DNA from: an uncultured Mycoplasmatota bacterium
GTDB lineage: Bacteria; Bacillota_I; Bacilli_A; RF39; UBA660
Assembly (NCBI GenBank): GCA_900554315.1
Contig: USGP01000004.1
Coordinates: 1-64,000 of the forward strand
DNA length: 64,000 nucleotides
Direction of reading: 5' to 3'
The translations under genes and the position numbers were made by a program. Below are positions 1-9,431 of the stretch, in pieces (position 1 is the stretch's first letter; each line of letters begins with the position of its first letter). A model generated the notes under the pieces. The model was not told the origin of the DNA. It searched no databases and saw only the letters and a program-made list of their open reading frames with translations.

Positions 1-517
1 TCTTGTATTTTTCACCATTTACTGTAATAACGTCTTCTCCATCAATATCAAAATGATCTTTTACTCCATCAAATTTAGGTTGAATGTTAAGAGGAATAGT
101 ATTAAAGTCTATTGAGCCTTCTATGTTAATATCATTTTGATAGTATTTACATTTTACAAATGATCTTGGTAAATATTTTCTTCTATCAAATCCTATTACT
201 TCTGAGATATATTCTATAGAATCTTTAGATGGAATATAGACCACAAACTCTGCTTGCCATTCCGGTCTGTTATTGACTCTTGTTCCTGTTGGATAGATTC
301 TATTTACCATTCCATAACATTCTTCTCCTAATTTTTCTGTATTTCTATTGGCTTTTACCTTTTTTATTCCTTTTACTATCATAAATATTCCTATCGCCCA
401 GAAAAGAGCTAAGAAAAGAGCCAATGAAATATTTAACCCTTCTCCGGCAGATACAAATACTAATGTAAATATTGCCATAAATACTGTCCATACAATTCCA
501 AATCCTAATTCACTCAT
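1..517 (-). CDS. Partial membrane protein with a DUF3592-like soluble domain
   Basis: The minus-strand frame opens with ATG at 517-515 and stays open to the left edge, giving the first 172 residues; the C-terminus lies outside the window. Residues 1-20 and 25-45 are two hydrophobic helices separated by a short acidic turn. A lysine-rich stretch follows, then a beta-rich domain beginning with a Tyr-Gly-Met-Val strand. The pattern of two helices plus a small beta domain recalls DUF3592-type proteins, but this is only a visual resemblance. The start is preceded by a weak AGGG at about eight bases. No function can be assigned. The next gene upstream (the adhesin) ends at 626 and has its own terminator, so this is a separate transcription unit. 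Confidence 0.7.
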   Translation of the reverse strand, partial: MSELGFGIVWTVFMAIFTLVFVSAGEGLNISLALFLALFWAIGIFMIVKGIKKVKANRNTEKLGEECYGMVNRIYPTGTRVNNRPEWQAEFVVYIPSKDSIEYISEVIGFDRRKYLPRSFVKCKYYQNDINIEGSIDFNTIPLNIQPKFDGVKDHFDIDGEDVITVNGEKYK

Positions 518-603
518 TTATTATCCCTACTTTCTACTCTTTAATCATATCACGAAATATCTTTTTATTATTTATTTTTTTAGGTTGTTTACAAAAATTT
601 GTC

Positions 604-627
604 AAAGAAAAAGAGCCTAAGCTCTTT
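604..627 (-). terminator. Rho-independent terminator of the fibro-slime gene
   Basis: A seven-base stem AAAGAGC/GCTCTTT with a four-base loop is followed by a T-rich run on the minus strand. It overlaps the stop codon of the adhesin gene. Confidence 0.8.
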
Positions 628-3379
628 AATTTATTTGATTCTTTTTATTTGTTTTTATAACAAATACTGTTGTTCCTATTCCTAATACAGAAAGTACAAG
701 AATTAAAATATATCGATAAATATTATCGTAGGTATTTGGTACATCCATTTCTTCTTTTGGTGGGGTTATTGGTGTTTCTTCTATGGTGTTATTTTTATTT
801 GTATATTCTATTTTTTCTAGGGAGCCACCAATTAATTTTCCAGTTGTTGTTAAACTTTGCTCTGAAGTTTCGTTTTTCTTTACTGTTGTATCATAGTTTT
901 CATTTTCTACTTCTGTAATTTGATATTCTGCTCCCGATGGTAAATTGGTAATATCTATTGTCTCTCCATCTTTTAAAGAAAAAGTTCCTTCACCATTTAG
1001 TAATTCTAATTGACCATATTGACCAGTTAGAGGTTCTTCAAATTTAATATTAAAAGTAAACGTATCATCTGTTTTCTTTCCTTCTACTTTTTTGCTTACT
1101 TCTATTGCAGCATTGTTTTTATATTTATCAGATACATTAAAATAGATACCGGCATTGGATTGTGATGCTCCTCTTTCTACATAATATATTTTTAAAGTAT
1201 GATTTCCTGATTTAATATGTGAAATATCATATTGTTGAATCTTGTTGTTGTCTGTAATATCAACTTTGTTAAAGGAAACAATTCCTAATTTATCGGTTGC
1301 TTTTGCTGCTCCATTTTGAGCAATAGTTGCTACTCCAGTTGAGAAATTTATTTCTCCATAAATCACATCATGTACTCCTCCTAAATCTAGGATTAATTCA
1401 TCATCTACATAGACCCACATGTCATCATCACCAGTAAATTTAAAAATCATATCATTATTCTTTAATCCTCTATTTTGATAATTTCCAAATTGGTCTTTGC
1501 TTCCTGCATCATCTGGTAATATAAAATTGATATTACTTTCCATAGCGAACCAATAGTTTGTATATCCATTAGATGCTGATAAATTTTCTTTTTGTTCTGC
1601 TTGCTCTTTAGACATGTAATTATATGGTAAAAAGTCGGAATCGTCTTCTCCTTCAGATTTTGATGTTCCATAAGTATAGTCATAAACATAAAACCGGTTT
1701 TCTTTCTGGTTGTAAGAAGCGGCATTTTTGTTGCTATCATAGTAATAATATCCTGAATCTTCATCAAATTGATATAAGTAGTCACCTGTTCCTACGTAGT
1801 TTACTCCTAATGTATTTTCGTTGAATATTTTTTGTTTGATTGTCTCTTGTATTCCTGGTGTAATAATTCCATCATAATATTGATTACCGTTTTCTTTTTG
1901 CATATTGGCATTTAAGTTGTTTCGGCCATTTAAAAGTGATAATTTTCCTCTATCCGTTGTTTTAGTTGTATCAAAGAAGACAAGACCTAATGATGGTTGA
2001 TTTAGGAATGTTGGTTCGTTTTCAGCCTTTAGACTCCAAATTTCTTTTTGCTCATCGTAATCTCTTGATTGTGTTTTTTCTGCACTATTTAAATTAAATA
2101 AATCATTGATATCATATAATTTTGTTGTTATAAAGTCGTTGGTACTACTATTATTTACAACATTTTGTTCTGTTCCAAAATTATAATCCTTTGCTTGATA
2201 ATTTGCATAATATACAGTATCTTTTGTTGGTGTTATTGTCATTCCAGGAGTAATTTCTTCTCCTGTATCAATATCAATCCAACTTGTTATCTTGTAATTA
2301 TAATTTTGAGGAGTTGATATTTCTTCTTCTGTTGGAACAGTAATGCTATTTCCTACTACTGAAGTTTTGTTTATCTCCCCTGCTCCTGTATACATACTTT
2401 CTCCACCATTTGTGGCATCGAAAGAAACTTTTACTACGTCTTCATCAATCTTTGCTAAGTATAAACTGGCTGCGGTTGCTGAAGTTATAAATTTCTTTTT
2501 GTCTCCTGATAGATTTAAGTAAAAATTGCCATTATTTATTCTCATGGCAGGAGATGTTGTTGTATGAAAATTTACATAGGCTGGTTCTGTACCTACTGGT
2601 CTTTCATTATAAGTGTTATTTCCAAGCGTTAGGTATGAAGTTACTTCTTCTCCCATACTCTGTAATGTTGCATAATTATTTGGTCCGTGATATTCCCAAA
2701 TAATATTTTTATAATCTTTAGAATCTGCTGGCCAAGTAATTTTTCCTCCCCTAGTACTTTCATAAGTAGTTGCTTCTTTGGCATTTCCTTTTCCTGTCAA
2801 AATATAAGCTTTTCCTCCAGTTACACGGAAAATAACGTAGTGCCCTCCTTCTTCTAAATCTTCTTTTTTAATGACTGTGGCACTATCCGTTGGTATACTT
2901 TCTGTTATTGGGGCAATATTTTGTATTTGGCTTTCTTCTATATTGTTTGAATTATCTTTTACTTCTTCTTTTTTTATGGTATAAGTTATGATGCTAGGAT
3001 TTTCTATTGATAACTGTCCTTCATAAGTTTGTGTTGGTGAATATATATAATTCTTATTTTCTGATAATGGAGTTACTTTATATTTATAATCTGCATCAAA
3101 AGATATAGAAATTTCATCATTTGGTTCTAGTGATACCGTGGCTTTACCATCTACAAACTCTATATCACTAATTACATCTGTTACGGATTGATCATCTAAT
3201 TCAATCAAATAGTCAAATGTTACTTTTTCTTCTACATTTAAGGATTCTGTTGTGTTTTTTATCGTTAATATTCTAGGCTCTTCTATAGCATAACTAGATT
3301 TTAATAATATAACAGTTATAAAAACTATTGTCAGTGATAGTGATAAAATAAACCATTCTTTTTTCTTGAAATTTTTCAT
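626..3379 (-). CDS. Fibro-slime domain cell-surface protein (adhesin-like)
   Basis: This 917-residue exported surface protein starts at ATG 3379 rather than the ATG at 3385, because GAGG at 3387-3390 is one base from the first and seven from the second. Residues 1-32 are a signal peptide or anchor. They are followed by a beta-rich N-terminal domain, an InlB-type beta-grasp repeat (starts VSFDATNGG, ends YYANYQ), a large fibro-slime domain (GDDDMWVYVDDELILDLGG, then NAGIYFNVS), and one Cna-B/SpaA-like domain (VSKKVEGK to KIEYTNKN). The C-terminus has a proline-rich linker, VPNTYDN, a hydrophobic helix and a KTNKKN tail, which is the layout of a sortase signal with a non-standard motif. It is likely wall-attached and may bind host or environmental ligands (inference). 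It is monocistronic, with its own promoter and terminator. Confidence 0.85.
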   Translation of the reverse strand: MKNFKKKEWFILSLSLTIVFITVILLKSSYAIEEPRILTIKNTTESLNVEEKVTFDYLIELDDQSVTDVISDIEFVDGKATVSLEPNDEISISFDADYKYKVTPLSENKNYIYSPTQTYEGQLSIENPSIITYTIKKEEVKDNSNNIEESQIQNIAPITESIPTDSATVIKKEDLEEGGHYVIFRVTGGKAYILTGKGNAKEATTYESTRGGKITWPADSKDYKNIIWEYHGPNNYATLQSMGEEVTSYLTLGNNTYNERPVGTEPAYVNFHTTTSPAMRINNGNFYLNLSGDKKKFITSATAASLYLAKIDEDVVKVSFDATNGGESMYTGAGEINKTSVVGNSITVPTEEEISTPQNYNYKITSWIDIDTGEEITPGMTITPTKDTVYYANYQAKDYNFGTEQNVVNNSSTNDFITTKLYDINDLFNLNSAEKTQSRDYDEQKEIWSLKAENEPTFLNQPSLGLVFFDTTKTTDRGKLSLLNGRNNLNANMQKENGNQYYDGIITPGIQETIKQKIFNENTLGVNYVGTGDYLYQFDEDSGYYYYDSNKNAASYNQKENRFYVYDYTYGTSKSEGEDDSDFLPYNYMSKEQAEQKENLSASNGYTNYWFAMESNINFILPDDAGSKDQFGNYQNRGLKNNDMIFKFTGDDDMWVYVDDELILDLGGVHDVIYGEINFSTGVATIAQNGAAKATDKLGIVSFNKVDITDNNKIQQYDISHIKSGNHTLKIYYVERGASQSNAGIYFNVSDKYKNNAAIEVSKKVEGKKTDDTFTFNIKFEEPLTGQYGQLELLNGEGTFSLKDGETIDITNLPSGAEYQITEVENENYDTTVKKNETSEQSLTTTGKLIGGSLEKIEYTNKNNTIEETPITPPKEEMDVPNTYDNIYRYILILVLSVLGIGTTVFVIKTNKKNQIN

Positions 3380-3428
3380 TACCATTCCTCTTCTTTCTAT
3401 AGATACTTTATCTATCCCAATTATAATT

Positions 3429-3458
3429 ACTATAACGTTTTCATTGCCTACTTGTCAA
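3429..3458 (-). promoter_or_regulatory. Sigma-A-type promoter of the fibro-slime gene
   Basis: Reading the minus strand, TTGACA at 3458-3453 is separated by 18 bases from TATAGT at 3434-3429, about 50 bases before the start codon. The -35 is a perfect match. Confidence 0.75.
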
Positions 3459-3511
3459 TTAGTTGTCACTTTATTTTACTTACTTTACATAAGTTAACGA
3501 ACTTTACTGAT

Positions 3512-3543
3512 AAAAAAGATATGAATTATTTCATATCTTTTTT
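3512..3543. terminator. Terminator after the MYG1-like gene
   Basis: A 13-base perfect stem (AAAAAAGATATGA and complement) with a short A/T loop spans the stop codon of the MYG1-family gene. The A and T runs on both sides would let it work in either direction. Confidence 0.85.
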
Positions 3544-4443
3544 ATAGTCACTTATTACTTTATCTAATACTTGATAAGCAGCTTCTTTGGTGTTGCATGT
3601 TACTAAGAAACGATTGCTGTGGCAAAAGGAAATATCTTTTATTCCTGATGCTTTTTCTAACTCTTCTCCATCTAGTCCAGCCCAGCTTTCTGGGAAAGAT
3701 AATCTATCTGTTTTGTCTTCTGATGATTTTTTTATTGTCTTAATACCGTATCCGCCTCTATTTGACGGATACATAACAAATAATATATGATTAGCTTCTT
3801 CACATTTTAAAATTGTCTCTTCAAATGGAAGATATTCTTCTAATTCTAAATAATCTTTATCTGCGTTTTTAATTTTTTCTAAAACAATCTTTTTGGCTTT
3901 TACTTTTCCTACGACATTACATACTGTTTCTTGAAAAATCATTTTTGCGAGTGACACAGCTTTTATAAATTGTTCTCGCTCTGTTTCATTACTTCCATAG
4001 CTAGGATTAAATAATTTTATCATATCACTTATTGTCTTTACTTTATAAGTTGCTGTTATCTCTGGAAATTGTCCATTATCTATGGCATCAATTCCTTCAA
4101 TTAATTCCTTTTCTATTCCTATATATACATCATCTATATCTTCTATTTTTATAGATTTTAAATAATCTTTTCCATATTCTCTAAATAATAATCCAAAAGA
4201 TGAATATTTTATGCCATTTTCTCTTACCTCAGCATCTTCTTGATGATGATCATATTTTCCTCGGCCAATATCGTATACTATAGCATCTTTTCTAATTTTA
4301 TCTTCTTCTACGTGTGGTACTCTCATTAATATTACATCATGTTTATATAAATCTAAAAATGCAGTTGCAAATACTTCATCTGCATGCATGGTACCACTGT
4401 GAGTGATATACTTTGCTTGTTTTAAATCTGTAACTAATTTCAT
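3526..4443 (-). CDS. MYG1-family (UPF0160) metal-dependent hydrolase
   Basis: This 305-residue protein has the MYG1 family signature: THSGTMHADEVFATAF near residues 14-29, DIGRGKYDHHQ near 59-69 and the C-terminal GLDGEELEKASG block. MYG1 proteins are DHH-like phosphoesterases; the eukaryotic member is described as a 3'-5' RNA exonuclease. The bacterial role is unsettled, so nuclease activity here is inferred from the family. The length agrees with bacterial members. The start is preceded by AGAGG, and an extended -10 lies upstream at 4467-4475. The gene is flanked by terminators on both sides, so it forms a single-gene unit. Confidence 0.85.
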   Translation of the reverse strand: MKLVTDLKQAKYITHSGTMHADEVFATAFLDLYKHDVILMRVPHVEEDKIRKDAIVYDIGRGKYDHHQEDAEVRENGIKYSSFGLLFREYGKDYLKSIKIEDIDDVYIGIEKELIEGIDAIDNGQFPEITATYKVKTISDMIKLFNPSYGSNETEREQFIKAVSLAKMIFQETVCNVVGKVKAKKIVLEKIKNADKDYLELEEYLPFEETILKCEEANHILFVMYPSNRGGYGIKTIKKSSEDKTDRLSFPESWAGLDGEELEKASGIKDISFCHSNRFLVTCNTKEAAYQVLDKVISDYKKDMK

Positions 4444-4466
4444 ATTTTCCTCTCATTTCTGTTGCT

Positions 4467-4475
4467 ATTATATCA
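4467..4475 (-). promoter_or_regulatory. Extended -10 element of the MYG1-like gene
   Basis: The minus strand reads TGATATAAT, an extended -10 (TGnTATAAT), 24 bases before the start codon. No convincing -35 is visible because the T-run of the upstream terminator occupies that position. Confidence 0.5.
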
Positions 4476-4487
4476 TATTTTTGTAAA

Positions 4488-4515
4488 AAAAAAGAACAGA
4501 TCTCTGTTCTTTTTT
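4488..4515 (-). terminator. Terminator of the giant repeat-protein operon
   Basis: A 12-base stem AAAAAAGAACAG with its complement and a four-base loop is followed by nine T on the minus strand. It overlaps the stop of the 1634-residue gene. Confidence 0.9.
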
Positions 4516-7500
4516 ATGCGGATTTTTGCATAGATACTTCTTCTTGAGCTTCTTGTTCTGCTACAAAGTCGCTTACCATTTCTGTTAATTCATTTCCATA
4601 TTTATTTGATTTTCTTGGACTATATTGACTATCCATTGCTGATGCAACTTTGCTTGCTAAAACTACAGCAGAAGCAGAACCTAATAATGTTGTTGCCATA
4701 TCGCTTGGCATACCTTGTAATGCTTGTACTTGTTCTACTGTTAAGCCTGCTAATTCGTCTCCAAGATTTGTAACATCTACCATTCCTTGATTCATCTTAT
4801 CGATAGCATCAGGGTGTTGTGCAATATATTCTAATGCAGAACCTAAACCATCCAAAGTAAATTGTGGATGAGATGGTGCATATTGATTAAAGATTGGTAA
4901 TGCTTGAGCAACCAAATCATTAAATTGTTGTTGTGTTTGACTTGAAACCTCGCTAATTTTCTGTAAAGCTTCAGCTTGTGTAAGTGCTCCTGTTGCATAT
5001 TGTGAACCAATATCTGTTAATTGGCTATGAGCTTGGTCATATGTATTTTGTGTTATTTCATGCCATAAATCGTCTCCTTGTTGATATGTATCACTACTTA
5101 GTGCCCAACCTCCATGCTCTAAAGCTGAATTATCTAAGTTCATCCTTTCATGGGTATTACCAATATTATTGATATCTTGGTAAGCTTGAGCTTGCATTCC
5201 TTCAGCAAAATCTCCACGTTTTGCACTAATATCTTGACCAATTTGATGTGCTCTATCCATAGATGCTTGATTTGCGGCATTGACATCTTGAACATGTTGA
5301 TTATGAGCATCTACAGCCTTTGGAGTTTCTAGCATATGAGTTCTAATCGCATTGGCTGCAGCAAGTGAAGAAACAGCTATTGAGACTGATGTAAATAATT
5401 TTTTTACAAATGGGTCATCTCTATAATCAAGTTCTCCAACTAATGGAGAATATTGTAGTCTACCTACAGAACGTTCTCCCATAAGTCCTTTTTTGATTTC
5501 TGTTTCTTTACTCTTAAGAGTTTCCATACCAATGAAGGCTTCTAGTGCTTCTTCATCTTTTCCAGCTGCACAAGCTGTTTTTTCAGCGGTATCTAATTTA
5601 CCAAGGCTGTCTAATATTGCAGCCTGTTTTTCATCAAATCCATAATCTTTGGCAAATCTTAATCCTTGTAGGTTCATTTTAGATCCAGCAGCTTTTACAT
5701 CTGATGAGAATCCTTGTAATCCATTTGAGTATAGTGCATCTCCTTCATTACGAATCTCTCTAGTTTCTTTTACTAAAGCAGCACTTCCTTTTAGAGCTTC
5801 TTGTCTTGCTATTGTAATTCTATCCTTTTCTTCTTCTGAAATATTAGGATCTGCTAATTGTTTATCATATTGTTGAACTGTTCTATATGTTGCGAATAAT
5901 GTTTGATAATTCGTACTAATTCTTTTATTAATCTCTGTTACTTTCTTTTCTGTGTCAGGTCTTACAATAGTATCTAATATTGCATCATTTAATGGTGCAA
6001 ATCCTTGATCTTTTAGTTCTACTATTCTTCCTGCTTTATATTCTTGTAAAATTACTTCTTTATCTTCTGGAGGTAATTTTTCTAGATTTTTTCTAATAAT
6101 CTTTCCTATATCTTCTTGACCAGTAAACTTTAAGGCAATCTTAGAAATTAATTTATATCCAGCTTTAAATGGGACACTCAAAATACCTGGTAATGCACTT
6201 ACTATTGTATATAGCTTATTTCCCATTTTTAGGTCAGCCATAAAAGATTGTCCAACTTTAATATTAGCAGCTTTTAATCTCTTTCCGGTCTTTTTGTTGA
6301 TTTCTAAAGGTTTTCCATCTTTATCTTTTAGAACATCACTTAGTATTGCATATAATGCTCTACCTTGTTTTTGTTCTTCTTTAATTGGCTCATCATCGTT
6401 TCCTCCACCAGAAGGGCCGTTACCATCATCATCTCCGCCACCTGAAGGACCATTTCCACCGCCTGGTGAATCTGGTTTTTTATCTTTTTCATATGGTATG
6501 ATTTCTTTCTTTTTATCATCATATGGTACAATTTCTTTTTTGCTATCATCCACTACTGCTGGAACTTGTTTTTCACCTTTATCTTTTTTATCTTCATCGT
6601 TTGTTGAAGGCTTTTTGGTTCCTTCATATGGAATAATCTCTTTCTTACTACCATCTACTACTGCTGGAACTTTTTTGTCTCCTTTATCTTTTTTATCTTC
6701 AGCATTTGTTTGATGCTCTTTAATTCCTTCTGATGGTACGATTTCTTTTTTACTACTATCATATGGTACGATTTCTTTCTTTCCTGGAGTAGTCTCTTTT
6801 AATTTTTCTTGAGCTTCACTAAGCTTTTTACCTTCGTTTCTCAAATGATCAATAATATTTTGACGTTCTCTTTGATACTCTTCTTCTGAAAGATTATTTC
6901 TAGCTTCTTCTAGTTGTCTCATTTCGTCATCTAGATGTTTAATTTCTTCTTGCGCTTGTCTTACTGCGACTTCTTCAGGTGTTTCATTTTCAGTTTGTTG
7001 TCTTATTTCTTGCTGATCAGGATTAAAGTTTCCATAGTTTTGATTTGAAACATATGCTCCTTCTTGTAAGGTTGGACCATATTCGTTTGTTAAAAAGTCA
7101 TTATATTGTTCAGAGGTTTCTCCAACTCTTTGTAATCTTGGCTGTGGAATATTCGTATTTGGATAATGCAATACTTTTCCATCCTCATCTGTTAAGAATG
7201 CTGGATTATGTTCCTCAGATAATGATCTAACATCTTCTCCTTCTCTAACATATCCCTGTTGTTCCAGTGCTGGTCTATATTCATTGTCTAAAAAGTTTTG
7301 ATACTCTTCTGCTGTTTCATTTGCACCTCTAGGTCTTGGTTGTGGGAATGTTGTATCTGGATAATAGATAACATTACCATCTCTATTACGTCTATAGTTA
7401 GGATTTGTTCTTTCATCTCTTCTTCTAACTAGAGCTCCGGAATACATATCATCAATTCTTCTTAATACATCAGGTTCATTTTCATGAGCATTCCTAGTAT

Positions 7501-9418
7501 CTCTATATAAGCTTTGAAAATCGAAAAATGGCATTGCATGCGGATTGAAATCTGGTGATAACATATCATCTTGAGTTTCTACAGTACCATCTGTTGTTCC
7601 TTCTGATCCAGTATCATCTGTTTGAGTATTTTGTTCTCCTACTGGTACGATTTCTCTTCCTGGGGTTACTGCTACCCTTGTTTCTTCTTGAGCATCTGTA
7701 GTACCGGCTGTTCCAGTATTACCTGTTTGAGTATTTTGTTCTCCTACTGGTACAATTTCTCTTCCCGGAGTTACCGCTACTCTTGTTTCTTCTGGTGATG
7801 TGGCTTGTACTTCTCTTAAGGTATTATTTGCTTCTTGTAATCTGTTTCCTTCTGCACGCATATATTGTAAAATATTTTGTCTTTCGTTGTTATATTCTTC
7901 TTCTGTCATAGTATTTCTTGCTGCTTCTAATTGTCTCATCATATCATTCAAGTGTGCTAGTTCTTCTTGAGAAGTTCTAACAGCAGCTTCTTCTGGTGTT
8001 TCTTCGTTTGTTTGTTGTCTTACTTCTTGTTGGTCTGGATTAAAGTTTCCATAGTTTTGATTTGAAATATATGCACCTTCTTGTAGAGTTGGACCGTAGA
8101 CATTTGTTAGAAATTCATTATATTGTTCTGGAGTTTCTCCAACTCTTTGTAATCTTGGTTGTGGTATATTCGTATTTGGATAATGTAATACATTTCCCGA
8201 ATTATCTGTTAAGAATGCAGGGTTTTTACTTTCTGCTAAAGCTCTTACATCTTGTCCTTCTTGAATATAACCTTCTCTTCTTAATGCTGGTTCATATTCT
8301 GTTTCTAGGTACCTTTGATAATCATCAAAAGATTCACTTGCACCTCTTGTTCTTGGTTGTGGGAATGTCGTTTCCGGATAGTACATTACGTTACCGTTTC
8401 TATCTCTTCTATAACTTTGTTCTGATCTTTCTCTTCCTCTTCTAACTAATACATCAGAATATATATTATCGATTGTTCTTAAAGCTTCTGGTTCGTTTTC
8501 GTGAGCTGCTCTTGTATCTTGATATAGGCTTTGGAAATCGAAAAATGGCATTGTGTGTGGGTTGAAATCTGGTGATAACATATCAGTTGTGGATGATGAT
8601 ACTACATTTTCATTACTTTCATTACGAACTTCTTGTTGTTCGTTCAGGTCTCTTGATAATTGTTCTAACTGGCTCTCTGTAAGGAATCCTCTGTATGTTT
8701 TTGCTTCCTCTTCTAATCTTTCTAGCTCTTCTGAATCCATTCCTGTAGTTTCAGCTTCTTGAAATGCTCTGGTACTTGATAAGGCTCTATCGTAAGCAGT
8801 TTGTCTATATTCAGCAAGTTGTGTTTGATATTGTGCTAGTTCTAGTTCTAAAGCATTACGTCTAGTTTCATATTCTTCATCCGTCATTGTGTAGCCATTG
8901 ATTTCTAATGTTCTAAGATCATCTGTAACCCTTGATATATTTCCTTGGGCGTCACTAATTTGGTTGGCTAAGGTTCTTTCTTCTCCAGTTACAGATAAAG
9001 CAGGACGTGGAGTTGGGCCCGGCAATCCTACAGGTGTTGTTCTTATGCTTTCTTCTACTTTTTGTCTTGCTCTTGCTATTTGGGCTTGGATTCTTACGTT
9101 TATTGGAAGCTGTTCAATACGGGCATCAATGTCACTAAATAGATTTTCTCTTTGTGCTTCAATTTCTTCAGCAGTCTGATTTTCTGAAGGAACCTCTTGG
9201 CTTAATCTTTCTACTTCTCTATAATCGTTTACGATTGTATTAGCATTTTCTAATTCTCTATTTAGTCCAGCTATTCTTTGTTCTATTGAAAACCTTCTAT
9301 TATTTATCGTATCATCTGTTTCTGTTATTCCTTCTAGTCCTCTTAACTCTCTTTGCAATTGCCCAATTTGACTTTGATATGATGCAATCAAATTTGTATA
9401 TATACTTAAATCATTCAT
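4514..9418 (-). CDS. Giant 1634-residue repeat and coiled-coil protein of unknown function
   Basis: I do not recognise the family. Residues 1-270 are Glu/Gln-rich helices with coiled-coil character. Two copies of a module of about 257 residues follow. Each starts MLSPDFNPH, carries paired PETTFPQPR/PNTNIPQPR-type motifs and ends in a Glu/Arg-rich helix. Between the copies is a duplicated 35-residue linker (TPGREIVPVGEQNTQT), and after the second copy come five or more KKEIVPY-like repeats and Gly/Pro/Asp-rich low-complexity sequence. The C-terminal 600 residues are mostly helical, with two Ala/Ser-rich hydrophobic segments (SVSIAVSSLAAANAI and near LLGSASAVVLASKVA) that could enter a membrane. 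There is no signal peptide. It starts at ATG with AAGGAG upstream. As last gene of a five-gene operon, it may be a scaffold or surface-assembly component (inference). Confidence 0.85.
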   Translation of the reverse strand: MNDLSIYTNLIASYQSQIGQLQRELRGLEGITETDDTINNRRFSIEQRIAGLNRELENANTIVNDYREVERLSQEVPSENQTAEEIEAQRENLFSDIDARIEQLPINVRIQAQIARARQKVEESIRTTPVGLPGPTPRPALSVTGEERTLANQISDAQGNISRVTDDLRTLEINGYTMTDEEYETRRNALELELAQYQTQLAEYRQTAYDRALSSTRAFQEAETTGMDSEELERLEEEAKTYRGFLTESQLEQLSRDLNEQQEVRNESNENVVSSSTTDMLSPDFNPHTMPFFDFQSLYQDTRAAHENEPEALRTIDNIYSDVLVRRGRERSEQSYRRDRNGNVMYYPETTFPQPRTRGASESFDDYQRYLETEYEPALRREGYIQEGQDVRALAESKNPAFLTDNSGNVLHYPNTNIPQPRLQRVGETPEQYNEFLTNVYGPTLQEGAYISNQNYGNFNPDQQEVRQQTNEETPEEAAVRTSQEELAHLNDMMRQLEAARNTMTEEEYNNERQNILQYMRAEGNRLQEANNTLREVQATSPEETRVAVTPGREIVPVGEQNTQTGNTGTAGTTDAQEETRVAVTPGREIVPVGEQNTQTDDTGSEGTTDGTVETQDDMLSPDFNPHAMPFFDFQSLYRDTRNAHENEPDVLRRIDDMYSGALVRRRDERTNPNYRRNRDGNVIYYPDTTFPQPRPRGANETAEEYQNFLDNEYRPALEQQGYVREGEDVRSLSEEHNPAFLTDEDGKVLHYPNTNIPQPRLQRVGETSEQYNDFLTNEYGPTLQEGAYVSNQNYGNFNPDQQEIRQQTENETPEEVAVRQAQEEIKHLDDEMRQLEEARNNLSEEEYQRERQNIIDHLRNEGKKLSEAQEKLKETTPGKKEIVPYDSSKKEIVPSEGIKEHQTNAEDKKDKGDKKVPAVVDGSKKEIIPYEGTKKPSTNDEDKKDKGEKQVPAVVDDSKKEIVPYDDKKKEIIPYEKDKKPDSPGGGNGPSGGGDDDGNGPSGGGNDDEPIKEEQKQGRALYAILSDVLKDKDGKPLEINKKTGKRLKAANIKVGQSFMADLKMGNKLYTIVSALPGILSVPFKAGYKLISKIALKFTGQEDIGKIIRKNLEKLPPEDKEVILQEYKAGRIVELKDQGFAPLNDAILDTIVRPDTEKKVTEINKRISTNYQTLFATYRTVQQYDKQLADPNISEEEKDRITIARQEALKGSAALVKETREIRNEGDALYSNGLQGFSSDVKAAGSKMNLQGLRFAKDYGFDEKQAAILDSLGKLDTAEKTACAAGKDEEALEAFIGMETLKSKETEIKKGLMGERSVGRLQYSPLVGELDYRDDPFVKKLFTSVSIAVSSLAAANAIRTHMLETPKAVDAHNQHVQDVNAANQASMDRAHQIGQDISAKRGDFAEGMQAQAYQDINNIGNTHERMNLDNSALEHGGWALSSDTYQQGDDLWHEITQNTYDQAHSQLTDIGSQYATGALTQAEALQKISEVSSQTQQQFNDLVAQALPIFNQYAPSHPQFTLDGLGSALEYIAQHPDAIDKMNQGMVDVTNLGDELAGLTVEQVQALQGMPSDMATTLLGSASAVVLASKVASAMDSQYSPRKSNKYGNELTEMVSDFVAEQEAQEEVSMQKSA
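6478..6790 (-). repeat. Degenerate KKEI(V/I)PY coding repeats
   Basis: At least five heptad-like KKEIVPY or KKEIIPY motifs, spaced by Lys/Asp-rich linkers that include a duplicated VPAVVD-containing block, occur inside the giant protein gene. The DNA repeats are imperfect and their spacing is irregular. Confidence 0.75.
6795..7564 (-). repeat. Long direct repeat, copy 2
   Basis: About 770 bp code for the second 257-residue module of the giant protein. It is homologous to 7812-8581 at a constant offset of 1017 bp. Both ends match in frame (MLSPDFNPH at the start, a Glu-rich helix at the end). Confidence 0.85.
7617..7793 (-). repeat. Tandem 105-bp repeat in the linker
   Basis: Two copies of a 35-codon unit, offset by 105 bp (the TTTGAGTATTTTG string recurs at 7621 and 7726), encode ETRVAVTPGREIVPVGEQ twice between the two long modules. 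Confidence 0.8.
7812..8581 (-). repeat. Long direct repeat, copy 1
   Basis: About 770 bp code for the first 257-residue module of the giant protein; its partner is at 6795-7564. Confidence 0.85.
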
Positions 9419-9431
9419 TTGTTATCACTCC

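Noticed and set aside
1462..1824. Overlapping open frames on both strands within the adhesin gene
   Set aside because: They lie inside the continuous 917-codon adhesin frame and show no ribosome site or domain.
8062..8445. Plus-strand open frames (also 7045-7230 and 6294-6713) opposite the giant protein gene
   Set aside because: They arise from the repeated Glu/Gln-rich codons on the other strand. The two similar ones mirror the duplicated module and have no ribosome sites.
6478..8581. Possible CRISPR or satellite array
   Set aside because: The repeats are in frame within one coding sequence, differ in length (105 bp, 770 bp and irregular KKEIVPY units) and lack uniform spacers.
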